From Spirogloea muscicola (lineage: Eukaryota; Streptophyta; Zygnematophyceae; Spirogloeales; Spirogloeaceae): a stretch of 52,013 bases of DNA. The notes below the pieces were generated by a model. The model worked only from the letters and a program-made list of their open reading frames with translations, had not been told where the DNA came from and made no database searches. The DNA lies in the NCBI GenBank assembly GCA_009602725.1, contig WELB01000004.1, forward strand, positions 885,938-937,950, in the 5' to 3' direction. This document shows, piece by piece, positions 1-10,994 of this stretch; the stretch's first letter is position 1, and each line of letters opens with the position of its first letter. The position numbers and the translations under genes were made by a program.

Positions 1-444
1 GCCGCCGCCGCCGCCACCGCCGCCGGCACCGGCGGGCGCGCCATGACCCTAATCCCAAACCCTAAATCCTTCTGCAGAGGAGGCAGCCGGCCCACCTGCT
101 TAAACCCCAAGCCCTTAGCACAGAACCCTAGCTCCGGATGGTCAGACCCCGATTCTGGTCCGAGTTGCTTGCTCCTGCGCTCCTTGCCGCCGCCGCCGCC
201 GCCGCCGCCGCCGCGCCCGAAGCGCAGCAAGGCCGAGAAGGGCGTGCGCGACGTCTTGGTCAAGCGACCGGGCCAGAGCCTCCGAGCAAGCGCGGGCGTG
301 CGCTGCCGCGCGAGCGCCAGGCTGGGCGCGGCGCGCGTCCCGCGACGACGGCTCGAGCCAGTGGAGACGCCGTGGGCGGCCGAGGCGCCAGACCTTCCCG
401 GCACCTCCGGCTCGGCGGCGGGGCTTCGCAGCAGCGGCAGCGAG
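1..444 (+). promoter_or_regulatory. 5' region of the CFIm25 gene with GCC runs and telo-box
   Basis: GC-rich leader upstream of the CFIm25 start at 445. It opens with a GCC/GCCACC triplet run (1-40), carries telomere-like CCCTAAT, CCCAAACCCTAAAT motifs at about 45-70, and has a second GCC run at about 186-212. An open frame runs from 43 into the gene. Its translation before residue Met445 is low-complexity Pro/Ala/Arg and has no counterpart in CFIm25 proteins, so I treat it as leader sequence. A longer N-terminus cannot be excluded. Confidence 0.5.
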
Positions 445-2497
<2,053 letters not shown>

Positions 2498-4005
2498 CCT
2501 TTGTTTCCTCTGAGGCGCTGGAAAGTGCAGTTGAGTGCTCGGCGCAGTTGGCTTGGGCAGGAGCAAGCCTCCTGCTTGATCAATCTTAGTGAGAAGCTAC
2601 TTCTAGAAATTTTCACTACATTGCGATATTGCTCAGTGATGTAGCCCACGTGTACAATAGCGGCACTACTGCTTAGGCTAGCAAGTGCAGCAGCGAAAGC
2701 TTCGCACCGTGGTACAGACTGAGTTGTACACAAGACAATCACATACCTTAGTGGACAGAGGACTGGCACTCCGTGTGGATGTGCCCTTGCACTCACGACA
2801 TTGGCTGCAGGATCGCGGAGCTTGTAATTTAGGCAATCTGTACACGCCTGCACCGGTGCTGGCTGATGTGGCAGGATGCTGGAGCAAATCTGCAGCTAAT
2901 GAGTGGGAGGAAGCCTTTTTAAGTGGCCGTAGAGGAGCAGCCCAGGAGGCATAACAGAATCTGAAGGTGCCAGAAGATGTAAGCCACATAGCTATACTTG
3001 TTGGCTATTACAAATGGCTGCTCAATAACCTTCAGTCAAGAGCGGAGCCTCGGGTTAAGTAGCAGCTGTGAAACAGTTGCCATGCCAAAAAGCCGGAGAC
3101 GGTAGCCAAGTCACGGCATGCCCGACAAATGCAGTAAGTGCCTGTGAAGTGATGGAGCAAGATGGCTGTGAAGTGGTGGAGCACGATGGAGAGACTCACC
3201 TGAGGCACACTTAAAAGAACTACATGGTGTTATGGAAGCCGGGCTCCTCGCCCTGCTGCCCTGGACGCCTGGTCACTGCTCGCACGAGAGCCTTTCAGGA
3301 GTGAACGCAGGAGATGTGTTTGAGTAAAGGATGTGACCTTTTGATGTGGGCGATGGCTGTGAATGACGAAGTAGCTGTGAAGAGTGACAGCTGTGAAAGG
3401 CCAGCTCAAAGATGGAGAATGAAGTCCATCATATACAGCCCAGAGGAAAAGCAGCCCTTCTGAAGGGGACGATGGGCTGTGAATGTCCAGACTTGGGGTT
3501 TGAAGGATTCAGGGTCCAAGGGCGACGACTCCTATTGGGTGTTCCAGTGAACCCTTATCCACTCATTTCTGGGCTGCCTTCTCACATCCATCGCCTTACC
3601 TTAGAAGAGCTATTTTCTATTCAGCAATCCGTCCGTAATTGGAAGTCTTCTCTTGTCGTCACAGCCATTGCCTCCTTCGCTTTGGAAGAGATTCTTCTCT
3701 AGGCAGCGCTTCCAAGCTTTGGCTATGCATCAGTGTGCTTTGCGCGCGCTAAGCCAGGCCACTGGCTTCTGTGGCGGCGCTCCGTCTCCCCAAGTTAGGC
3801 TGTCAGATATACATGTGCTCACTTCTGGGTACTGTATTGCATGACCTGACACTCACGGATATTTAAGTTGGGATTATAGCATCCTGCACTGCAGTGTGCG
3901 CAGCTCCGCAGATTCCTACAGCCTCTATCACTCACTCTGCAAGGTCTAGGTTTTAGGGTCCCTGACCAAGCAGGCTCAAAATCAAACAGGGGTTAAAACA
4001 ACAGA
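2498..4005. repeat. Noncoding stretch with repeated GGCTGTGAA units
   Basis: No frame here looks like a gene. From about 3060 to 3480 the words GCTGTGAA or CTGTGAAG recur at least seven times. They include an imperfect tandem pair of about 24 bases at 3143-3190 (CTGTGAAGTGATGGAGCA followed by CTGTGAAGTGGTGGAGCA). At 3395 the word extends to GCTGTGAAAGGCCAGCTC. From about 3568 to 3670 the complementary form appears (GGGCTGCCTTCTCACA, TCACAGCCATTGCC). The same words recur in the repeat field at 6.2-10.3 kb and at 16.4-16.7 kb. A weak telomere-like GGTTTTAGGGT lies at about 3949. Confidence 0.55.
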
Positions 4006-5389
4006 TCAAAGCTGCTGCGGCAACAGCGCGAGGGCCAGCGAATTGGCTGTCAATCTAAAGGACTGAGCTGCCTGGGTCAAAGAGTCCCGTTGCTCGGGCC
4101 ACAAAGCCTCCGGGCACTGAGCATTGAATGAGTACAGGTTGTTGTCATAGCTGGCATACACAGATACATTGTGACGAAAGAATGTCGGGGCCTGCACAGT
4201 GTACTCAAGCACGTAGTAGGTGGTGGCAGCTCCAGCATTGCCTCCTCGTCGGCTTGCTTGCACCAGGACGGCCTCCTTGTTGGACCCCTTTGGCGCTATG
4301 ACGTTATTGAGAAGTCGCTCGCCCACTTGCTGCACACTCCCAAAGGCCTCAAGCCTGGCCGTCCCAGCAGCATGCACCAATATCAGTGCAAGTAGCAATT
4401 CAACAGTAAGCTCGGGTAGATCAGGATCAAGACCCCATCTAGGCTTCCTTCAAAGCAGGACTCAGAAGAAAAGGGCGTGAACATGGCCCATGGCTCAGAC
4501 CTCTAGGTGGCCCCAGGATGTCACATCATCATTTAGCAATATGACTGACACGATCTGGGCAGCTAGCAATGACTCAGGTAACATCTGCTGCCATTGGGCA
4601 TGACTCTAAGAGCTGGTCTAGTCAGCTCACTGGAAGCCTGGCGCAACTGGCGCCACCACAACGCTGACATTTAGCTCTCCTGCACTCCCTGGCGGTCCAA
4701 AAGCCACTATGGGCTCTACCGCCGCTCGACGTTCTGCCTGCTGCTCCTTTAACCTGATTGAGGGGAGGTCCAGTGACCGCTCCCTCTCAGCCCGTTCTGC
4801 TGCCCGATAGAGCAACCGCTGGTCCCCAACCCACCTCTCAGGGTACATAAATTCTGCACACATCGTTTTAATGCCTGCTCTTATATTCCGCACTTGCCAC
4901 AAGTGCACTGCACACTACGTGGGGGTAGTTCCCCTACCATGACTTGCAAGCAGTTAGCAAGATCACGATACCATAGGGACAGCAACCAATAACAGTCTGG
5001 ACTGAGCCCGACAACTGTGACCGCGCAAAGGTGGGCTAGCAGAAGTGCTGTGAACGCATGTGACTCTGGGAAGGAATGAACATACCGAAGCCGAGGCTGC
5101 CATCTAGGCATCTTTTGAACCCTGCGACAGGGAAGAGGACGTCCAATTGGAGCCTCCTCGAGAGGGCAGTGTTCGTGCTGAGGAGGAGGCTCGTCACACC
5201 AAGGAAGTTGCTTCCAAAGGCCACCGAGAGGCCCACGAGGCTTCCGAGGAGCAGTCTTCTGCTTGAAGGCAGAGTGCCCCCCCACTCCACCAGCTCCGTA
5301 GGCGACTGGCCTGGCAAAGAACTGAGGCCCACCAAAGCATGAAGATGGAGGTCTTCCTGGTCCGATGCAACATCGACCACTATGCACAT
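4006..5389 (-). CDS. PsbP-domain protein, probable thylakoid lumen
   Basis: PsbP-fold protein of the PPD group, lumenal proteins tied to photosystem assembly or function. Exons on the minus strand are 5389-5086, 4853-4631 and 4354-4006; phases agree and give 291 aa. Splicing rebuilds GFKRCLDGSLGFEFMYPERW, then VGDQRLLYRAAERAE, VEPIVAFGPPGSAGELNVSV, LEAFGSVQQVGERLLNNVIA, TYYVLEYTVQAP, FFRHNVSVYAS and LYSFNAQCPEALWPEQRD, all typical of the domain. Before it, SRRLLLGSLVGLSVAFG at about residues 43-59 is a twin-arginine-like lumen signal. The presequence is unclear. The first 40 residues from the ATG at 5389 are acidic and not transit-like, whereas a basic transit-like stretch sits in another frame from an ATG at 5462, so a missed intron or an indel is possible. 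I cannot name the exact PPD member. Confidence 0.85.
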
Positions 5390-5495
5390 CTTTATGGCAA
5401 GCAGCTGGAGATTGGAAGATTCTGGTTATGTGCGAGGTTAGCACGAGGGCACAGTTGCTCATTCAAATTAGGGTGTCTGCTTTTGGCACTATCGT

Positions 5496-5515
5496 GGTTA
5501 GGGTTTAGGGTTTAG
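5496..5515 (+). promoter_or_regulatory. Telomere-like repeat (telo-box) upstream of the PsbP-domain gene
   Basis: About 2.5 units of TTTAGGG (GGTTAGGGTTTAGGGTTTAG), 107 bases upstream of the minus-strand ATG at 5389. In land plants such telo-boxes near transcription starts are bound by Myb-type telomere-repeat factors. Function here is inferred from position only. Confidence 0.5.
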
Positions 5516-5539
5516 CATCAGGACGTCTGCTAAGCAGGC

Positions 5540-6280
5540 CACTTTCCTCTACGGCCCTCGAAACGTGACTGAGTACAGCAGCGGCAGTGATGGACTATCA
5601 CCTGCGGGTCGAGGCCGAGGGCCTGCCTCCAGTACCATCGGCAGCGGCTGCTGCACCACACAGCACGCATTGCAGGGGGCTTCAATCAACGCTGATTGGG
5701 TCTGGCTCCCTTTACCTAGATTTTCCCTTCAATGCTCTGGGATCGTCCGTCCATTCGGAGCCATAAGGCAAGACTTGGACTTTTATCAGCGTGAGAGACA
5801 TGGCGGCCTTGCCTTGAGACTTGCCGTCCGCTTCGGCTTGCTGGCCCTCCTGCAGGCCCGCCCGGGCGGCCCCAGCAGGCCTCCGCCTCCTCGCCGACGG
5901 CGCAGGCGCCCGCTCCTCCTCCCTCGAGCTCCGCCATGGCCTCCGCGGCGGGAGGCCCGCGCCCAGATGGCTCGGGCCGACAGACGTGGGGAGCGGGCTG
6001 CGGCCCATGCCGCCGCTCCTCCACGAGCAGTCGCTGTGTGGAGGCCGCGGCGGGCAGCTGGGCGAGCGGAGCGGCCGCGACGGCGACTCCGCCGCGCCGG
6101 GCGCCAATGGCGGCGGCGGCGGAGGCGGCGAGGTGATGGCCATGGCGGCCCTCGTGGGCGGCACAGGCAACCTGCCGTGTGAAATCGTTAATTATGCGGC
6201 TGCGATCATTATAAAAGCTGCTGTACAAGAAGTGAGCTCTTCCAAGTTGGGCGGAGGCTGTGTCAAGCCAGCCCAGAAAC
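5540..6280. other. GC-rich island with open frames on both strands, no gene recognised
   Basis: Between 5860 and 6180 the DNA is strongly GC-rich and several frames on both strands stay open, as in the first exons of real genes in this window. The + frame gives LRPMPPLLHEQSLCGGRGG, a Gly run and GEVMAMAALVGGTGNLPC. The minus frame gives a Pro run and basic residues. None matches a family I recognise. It may be an orphaned first exon cut off by the repeats that start at about 6290, or a CpG-rich promoter. Confidence 0.3.
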
Positions 6281-6289
6281 AACGACAGA

Positions 6290-6510
6290 GAAGGGCTCGC
6301 TCATTGAGGATAGGGGGCTCCCCCTTCTCGTACTCTGTTCATTCTTTTTCGGGCTGGTTGTTCCAGCCCCTATTCTCAATGGGCGAGCACTTTCTCGCTG
6401 GAGAAGGCCAGCCCGAAAGAGAATGAACAAAGGACGAGTAGAGCCAGGGGAAGAAGAGCTCGCCCGTAGAGAAGAGGGGCTGGCAAAGCCAACCCAAAAA
6501 GAATGTCCAA
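6290..6510. repeat. Nested inverted copies of the hairpin repeat
   Basis: First member of the dispersed family. A reverse-oriented hairpin GGGCTGGTTGTTCCAGCCC lies at 6351-6369. It is followed by a CCAGCCCGAAAGAGAATGAA fragment at about 6409-6427 and a forward core GGGGCTGGCAAAGCCAACCC at 6477-6496. The flanks (GCTCGCTCATTGAGGATA and TTCTCAATGGGCGAGCAC) are reverse complements of each other, so two elements lie head to head. Confidence 0.75.
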
Positions 6511-6700
6511 TGCCAAAGAAAGAAGTGCCGAAAAGGACTACACTACAAAGCGCGAGACGGTGCAGAGGGAGATGCAGATCGATGCTCAGTATCCAATTGT
6601 GAGCAACAGCAGATCAGAGTAACTCGAAGCAGGAAAAGCGGCACTCTGCCGCGACCCGGAAGCAACAGCCATAGCACGGCCAGCGCGCGTGGACCGCATG

Positions 6701-6956
6701 AGCCAAAGAAAGTGCTCGCCCATTGAGGATAGGGGCTGGAAAAGCCAGCCCAAAATAGAATGAACGGAGTACGAGAAGGGGGCCAGGGGAAGCGCTAAGA
6801 AAAAGAAGCACACAAAGAAACAAAGCAGCTACGAAACACTCAGTAACCCCTGCTAAGCAGCCGCAGATCAGAGATGCTAGGCTCCTGGAAGTGGGTCCCC
6901 TGGCCAGAGCCAGAGGCAGCAGCTAGGCTCCTGGAAGTGGGTCCCCTGGCGCATGA
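6701..6956 (+). repeat. Dispersed hairpin element, copy A1
   Basis: Starts AAAGTGCTCGCCCATTGAGG, has the hairpin core GGGGCTGGAAAAGCCAGCCC at 6732-6751, then GAATGAACGGAGTACGAGAA, GGGGCCAGGGGAAGCGCTAA, ACAAAGCAGCTACGAAACAC, TCAGTAACCCCTGCTAAGCA, and ends GGCTCCTGGAAGTGGGTCCC. The last part is duplicated at 6888-6912 and 6924-6950. Total about 200-250 bases; no coding capacity. Confidence 0.75.
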
Positions 6957-7180
6957 GCGAAAGAAGAAAGTGCTCGCCCATTGAGGACGGGCTGGAAAAG
7001 CCAGCCCAAAAAGAATGAACAGAGTACGAGAAGGGGGCCAGGGGAAGCGCGAAGAAAATCAAGCACACAAAGAAACAAAGCAGCTACGAAACACTCAGTA
7101 AACCCTGCTAAGCAGCCGCAGATCAGAGATGCTAGGCTCCTGGAAGTGGGTCCCCTGGCCAGAGCCAGAGGCAGCAGCGA
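6957..7180 (+). repeat. Dispersed hairpin element, copy A2
   Basis: Near-identical to copy A1 and directly after it. Core GGGCTGGAAAAGCCAGCCC at 6989-7007, then GAGTACGAGAAGGGGGCCAG, CAAAGCAGCTACGAAACACT, AACCCTGCTAAGCAGCCGCA and GGCTCCTGGAAGTGGGTCCC at about 7135-7154. It runs directly into the retroelement remnant. Confidence 0.75.
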
Positions 7181-7960
7181 GGGCTCTGCCGGCACGAAGG
7201 TGCAGCGCCCGGGCCAAAGACCTCTATGTTGGGTGTGGGACTCGTTGCACCAGCCGAGAAGAGCGCTGTAGCGAGACCGCCAGCCTCATCCGAAAGACCC
7301 TGCGCGAGGGAGCCTGCAGCATTGAAGCCTGGCGAACCCTGCCGCCGCTCGATGGCCTCTCTGGCAAGCCGCTGGAGGAGATCCAACCAGCCACTGCCGA
7401 AGGCCCTGTGTACGTCAATGGCCAGTGCCGCGAAGGCATCCCCCGGAGGGGTGGTCAGAGTACTTGCGCTCCTTACTCCGAGCCGCCAAAGCGACCGCGT
7501 GCCCGACGAGCGTCGCCGACTTCGCGGGGCTGGCCGAATCAACGCAGACTGCAGTCACCACATCAGCGATGATACGCGGACCTCCTCCAGGCGGGATGGC
7601 AACGAGGTCCGCGTGGTGGGTGCGGTGTCCCTGCAGGATGGGCATGATCGTCGAGTTCTCCACTGCCACTTGTAGCCGGCCTCCAGGATAAAGAAAGCGC
7701 GGCCAGATTGACTGGTGGCTGGGAAAAGGAACAGGAACACACCTCCAGGAACACACCCTGCATGGCGTCCCGCAGGAGGTCGTGTGAACCTGTCCGCTCG
7801 CCCCCGTGCGCGCAGCGGAGCATATGGGCCGCCAGCACCGCAGGGTCATCGTGGCGGGCACCGCACTCGCACTGTTGGACCCCGACGAGGCAGGGAGGGA
7901 TGAGGCCAAGGAGCCGGTGGGCCGCCGTCCTGAATACCGCGTCTGAAATTGGCAGCGCCG
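7132..7960 (-). pseudogene. Decayed non-LTR retroelement pol, C-terminal part
   Basis: Read on the minus strand, three segments in shifting frames line up with the C-terminus of LINE-type pol proteins. First, a zinc-knuckle-like stretch ending AAHMLRCAHGGERTGSHDLL (about 7780-7838). Second, HADLVAIPPGGGPRIIADVV and, further on, ALAARSKERKYSDH (about 7450-7620), resembling the (R)PADLV...DVV...A..KRRKY.DH pattern after reverse transcriptase. Third, GDAFAALAIDVHRAFGSGW and LLQRLAREAIERR (about 7340-7450). At least two frameshifts separate them and no reverse transcriptase core is present. It is therefore a truncated, inactive copy. It sits between hairpin copies A2 and A3. The family call rests on remembered motif patterns. 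Confidence 0.55.
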
Positions 7961-7974
7961 TATAGATGGGGAGC

Positions 7975-8135
7975 GCTGATAGAGAAGAGCTCGCCCATAG
8001 AGAATAGGGGCTGGAACAACCAGCCCGAAAAAGAATGAATAGAGTACGAGAAGGGGGCCAGGGGAAGCGCTAAGAAACAGAAACAAAGCAGCTACGAGAC
8101 ACTCAGTAACCCCTGCTAAGCAGCCGCGCTGATAG
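7975..8135 (+). repeat. Dispersed hairpin element, copy A3
   Basis: Core GGGGCTGGAACAACCAGCCC at 8007-8026, preceded by GCTCGCCCATAGAGAATA and followed by GAATGAATAGAGTACGAGAA, GGGGCCAGGGGAAGCGCTAA, AACAAAGCAGCTACGAGACA and CTGCTAAGCAGCCGC. Confidence 0.75.
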
Positions 8136-8214
8136 CCACGCCGCCGCCTCGGGAAACGTGTGTATAAAGAGATGTGGAGGCCATATGTGGCCAAGGGGGA
8201 GGAGGCGGAGAGGA

Positions 8215-8350
8215 TCCGGGCGCGCCCTCGAATGTCGTGCGGCGGAAAGGGGGAAAAAAAGAAATGCGGCTGCTGATCTTAAAGAATCGGCTGTGAACCG
8301 CCAGCCAGATGCATACAGGTGTTCATGACGCCCTCGGATGTCGTGCGGCG
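8215..8350 (+). repeat. Second repeat family, copy B1
   Basis: Contains GCGGCTGCTGAT, AAAGAATCGGCTGTGAA, GCCAGCCAGATGCATACAGG and TGTTC (8266-8323). It is bracketed by a direct duplication of CGCCCTCGAATGTCGTGCGG (8222-8241) and CGCCCTCGGATGTCGTGCGG (about 8330-8350). Matching copies occur at 16461-16525 and 16578-16642. Confidence 0.65.
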
Positions 8351-8354
8351 GAAG

Positions 8355-8545
8355 ACTTCGTAGCTGCTTTGTTTCTGTTTCTTTTGAAGGAGCTCCACCA
8401 CCTGGTCATAGGCCGCAGGGGAAGCACTAAGAAGAACAAGCACAAGAAGAACGTAAGCAACTACGAAGCACTCAGTAACCCCTGCTAAGCAGCCTCAGGT
8501 CAGAGAGAGGTCCACAGAGAAGAGGGGCTAGCAAAGCCAGCCCAG
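8355..8545. repeat. Rearranged hairpin element fragments
   Basis: A reverse fragment GTAGCTGCTTTGTTTCTGTT (8359-8378) is followed by forward fragments: GGGGAAGCACTAAGAAGAAC, CACTCAGTAACCCCTGCTAA and, at 8523-8542, a degenerate core GGGGCTAGCAAAGCCAGCCC. This looks like two elements joined by rearrangement. Confidence 0.6.
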
Positions 8546-8995
8546 AAAGAATGGACAATGAATGAAGCCAGAGAAAGATGGAGCCGAAAAAGGACTACAC
8601 CACAAAACACTGCCACCAACATCACCAAGTTACCAGAATCACACTGCTATGCAAGAGATTACACCAAGTAGGAGCTCAGGCTTAGTTAGAGAACGGCCAG
8701 CTGTATACGGAAGGTGTTCTCACAGTGTGAACGCGCCCGCCTGGCTCGCCGCTTAAGGCTGACACCTGGCGCCACAGTGGGGGGCCACCATTCCGCGCCA
8801 CGTGTCCATCAAAGGCAGCGGCCAAGCCTGCCACGGTGGCAAGCGGCCGGAGTTGCGGACTGTGCGGCACGTGTCCTCCACGTGCAGGGTATATCGGGCC
8901 CGGAGCCGACAGTGCCCGCCGCCGCGGCCGCCGCCTTGGCCGCGCTAGCTTAGGTAGGCCGAGAAGTTCAGGGTTGCCAACTCAAACTGAATGAT
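8546..8995. other. GC-rich segment, no gene recognised
   Basis: Between 8700 and 8960 the sequence is GC-rich and open on both strands. The + frame from 8714 gives 79 codons ending in an Ala run, and the minus frame gives VAGLAAAFDGHVARNGGPPL. Neither resembles a known family and no splice partners are clear. Possible remnant exon or promoter. Confidence 0.25.
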
Positions 8996-8999
8996 TCGC

Positions 9000-9075
9000 A
9001 CGTAAGAGAAGCACACAGAAAGAAAGTGCTCGCTCATGGAGAAGAGCGGCTGGCAAAGCCAGCCCAAAAAGAATG
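9000..9075 (+). repeat. Hairpin core, short copy
   Basis: AAAGTGCTCGCTCATGGAGA followed by GCGGCTGGCAAAGCCAGCCC (9046-9065) and AAAAAGAATGGACAATGCC. It lacks the long 3' part of the element. Confidence 0.65.
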
Positions 9076-9224
9076 GACAATGCCACATAGCCCCCAGTTG
9101 ACACAATGCTTGGTTTGACTATTGGACGACTGTAACAGTCTAGGCTGAGCACCACCGCCATGCTCGTACGCTGCTTTATGCCACATTGCTTATTGACCTA
9201 AACTTCAATGGACATGCTGGAGCT

Positions 9225-9410
9225 TGTGATTTCCTTCTGGGCTGGCCTCTCACAGCCATTTCATTGATCTTAAAGTTTTCTCTCTGTTTTGGACCTTGTA
9301 CATTACTCTGTGGGCTGTCTTCTCTCAGCCCTCGCCCCCTTCAGAGCTGCTTCTTCTGGAAGAGCTGCTTCTTGTGATCTTCGCCTTATTGGCTGCTGGG
9401 TACCGCTGGC
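9225..9410 (-). repeat. GGCTGTGA-type repeats, reverse orientation
   Basis: CTGGGCTGGCCTCTCACAGCC at about 9238-9258 and GTGGGCTGTCTTCTCTCAGC at about 9310-9330 are reverse forms of the GGCTGTGAA/GGCCAGCC words. The same phrase occurs at 32890-32912. No coding frame is convincing. Confidence 0.5.
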
Positions 9411-9437
9411 CGTCACAGAGAGAAGCAAGCCCAGATT

Positions 9438-9570
9438 GCGAAGAAAGTGCTCGCCCATTGAGAATAGGGGCTGGAACAACCAGCCCGAAAAAGAATGAAC
9501 AGAGTACGAGAAGGGGGCCAGGGGAAGCGCTAAGTAACAGAAACAAAGCTGCTACGAGACACTCAGCCGA
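9438..9570 (+). repeat. Dispersed hairpin element, copy A5
   Basis: AAAGTGCTCGCCCATTGAGA, core GGGGCTGGAACAACCAGCCC (9467-9486), GAATGAACAGAGTACGAGAA, GGGGCCAGGGGAAGCGCTAA and AACAAAGCTGCTACGAGACA. It stops before the CTGCTAAGCAGCC part. Confidence 0.75.
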
Positions 9571-9990
9571 AGCCGGCATTGGCTGTCTGAACAGTATTCG
9601 TTGGCTGTCTAAACAGTATAAGAGGGAAGCGCTCATCAAAATAGGGGCGAGGGCTGTGAAAAGCAAGCCCTCAAACGCGAAAGGCTGCCGCTGGCTCGCT
9701 CGCTCAGCTTTTCCGCATGCGCATTCAGACTTGCGTATCTGTGTGCTTCAGCGCTGTCTGGGCCCGTCGGACTTTGTCCAGGTCGTTCTTGAGCTGGCTT
9801 CTCACAGCCTATCTTTAATTTCCAAAGCCATTGCCTCCCTTGTCCACGGAGGAGCTAATATGGTTGATCACCCTTTTGCGCTAACCTCTCACAGCTATTG
9901 CCTTGTTTGTAAGAGCTGAGAAGAACAAGTAGAAGCTGTTTCAAAGAAGGAGCCGCCTGTCTTCTCTCTTCTTCAAACGGGGCGACGGCT
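9571..9990. other. Noncoding spacer in the repeat field
   Basis: No gene seen. It contains a short direct duplication (GGCTGTCT.AACAGTAT at about 9580-9620) and scattered GGCTGTGAA or TCACAGC words (9650, 9804, 9890, 9988). Confidence 0.4.
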
Positions 9991-9991
9991 G

Positions 9992-10192
9992 TGAAAGAAG
10001 GGACCCACTTCCACGAGCCTAGCATCTCCGACCTGCGGCTGCTTAGCAGAGGTTACTGATTCGTAGCTGCTTTGTTTCTCCGTGTGCTTGTTTTTCTTAG
10101 CGCTTCCCCTGGCCCCCTTCTCGTGCTCTGTTCACTCTTTTTTGGGCTTGCTTTTCCAGCCCCTATTCTCAATGGGCGAGCACTTTCTTCTG
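9992..10192 (-). repeat. Dispersed hairpin element, inverted copy A6
   Basis: Reverse complement of the long element: GGGACCCACTTCCACGAGCC, CGGCTGCTTAGCAGAGGTTA, GTAGCTGCTTTGTTTCTCCG, TTAGCGCTTCCCCTGGCCCC, core GGGCTTGCTTTTCCAGCCCC (10144-10163), then TATTCTCAATGGGCGAGCAC. With the forward copies at 6.7-9.6 kb it forms a long imperfect inverted repeat. Confidence 0.75.
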
Positions 10193-10290
10193 TGAAAAAA
10201 GCCAGCCCACAAATGGGGACAGAAGGAAGTGCCCGCCCATTGAGAAGTGGGGCTGGTAAAGCCAACCCAAAAAGAATGGACAATGTTCAA
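10193..10290 (+). repeat. Hairpin core, short copy
   Basis: GCCCGCCCATTGAGAAG, core GGGGCTGGTAAAGCCAACCC (10249-10268), then AAAAAGAATGGACAATG. It is close in form to the copies at 6477 and 9046. Confidence 0.65.
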
Positions 10291-10994
10291 AGCCAAAGAA
10301 AGAAGTGCCGAAAACAGAGGCTCGCAGCCCAGAGTCCCTGACGTACTCGACCGCCCCCCGGACCCCCCGCGAGCGGCGGACGGCTCCCACGGACTGTCGG
10401 CGAACGGCGGAAAGCGTGCCGGACTGTCGCCGACACGCCGTCCGATGAAGCTCATCGGCGGCTTGGACACGGCCCGGCAAGCTGCCCGGAAGTTGACGGT
10501 GGGTGGAGGGAACTACCGCCGGCGCGCAGGTCAACGCTAACGGCGCGAGCGGGTAACTCCGACCGGCAGGCGGCCCTTGTCAACCAGCCTGCTTCGCCTC
10601 GTCCAGCGGCCATCTCTGCCCGCAGTCCGCGCCGCCGACGCCGCCGCGCGCCGCGCCGCGCGTGACGCCCGCGGCGCTTCTCGCGGGGCCGGCCTGCGGC
10701 GCAGGCCAGCGGCGGAAATTCATTTCCGTAGCCGGCTGCGATTGAAAATTGGCTAAGAAGTTCACAGGAGCTGCCGAGGGACTGCCGGGAGATCGTGCTG
10801 CGCTCTGCGGGCTTGCCACTGCCCGTCCTCGGTCCCCGGCCAGGGCTGGGGCCTGACTCCAGATCTGGCGCCATGTGAGCTGCCGCGCTGCTGATGGCAG
10901 CCGGCAATGCCATCGCCGGGCCGCTCTAGCATGAGAGGGGCCGCGCGAGGGGGACATCGACTGGCCCTCCATCGCCCGCCCGGTGGCGTTGGAG
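10291..10994. promoter_or_regulatory. GC-rich upstream region of the WH1-domain gene
   Basis: Very GC-rich from 10340 to 10700, open on both strands but with no recognisable protein. It carries short palindromic GCCGCGCG words and ends just before the ATG at 10995. Most likely promoter and 5' leader; a small upstream exon cannot be excluded. Confidence 0.35.

Noticed and set aside
6290-10290. CRISPR-like array
   Set aside because: Repeats are in both orientations, unevenly spaced and partial, and the host is a eukaryote.
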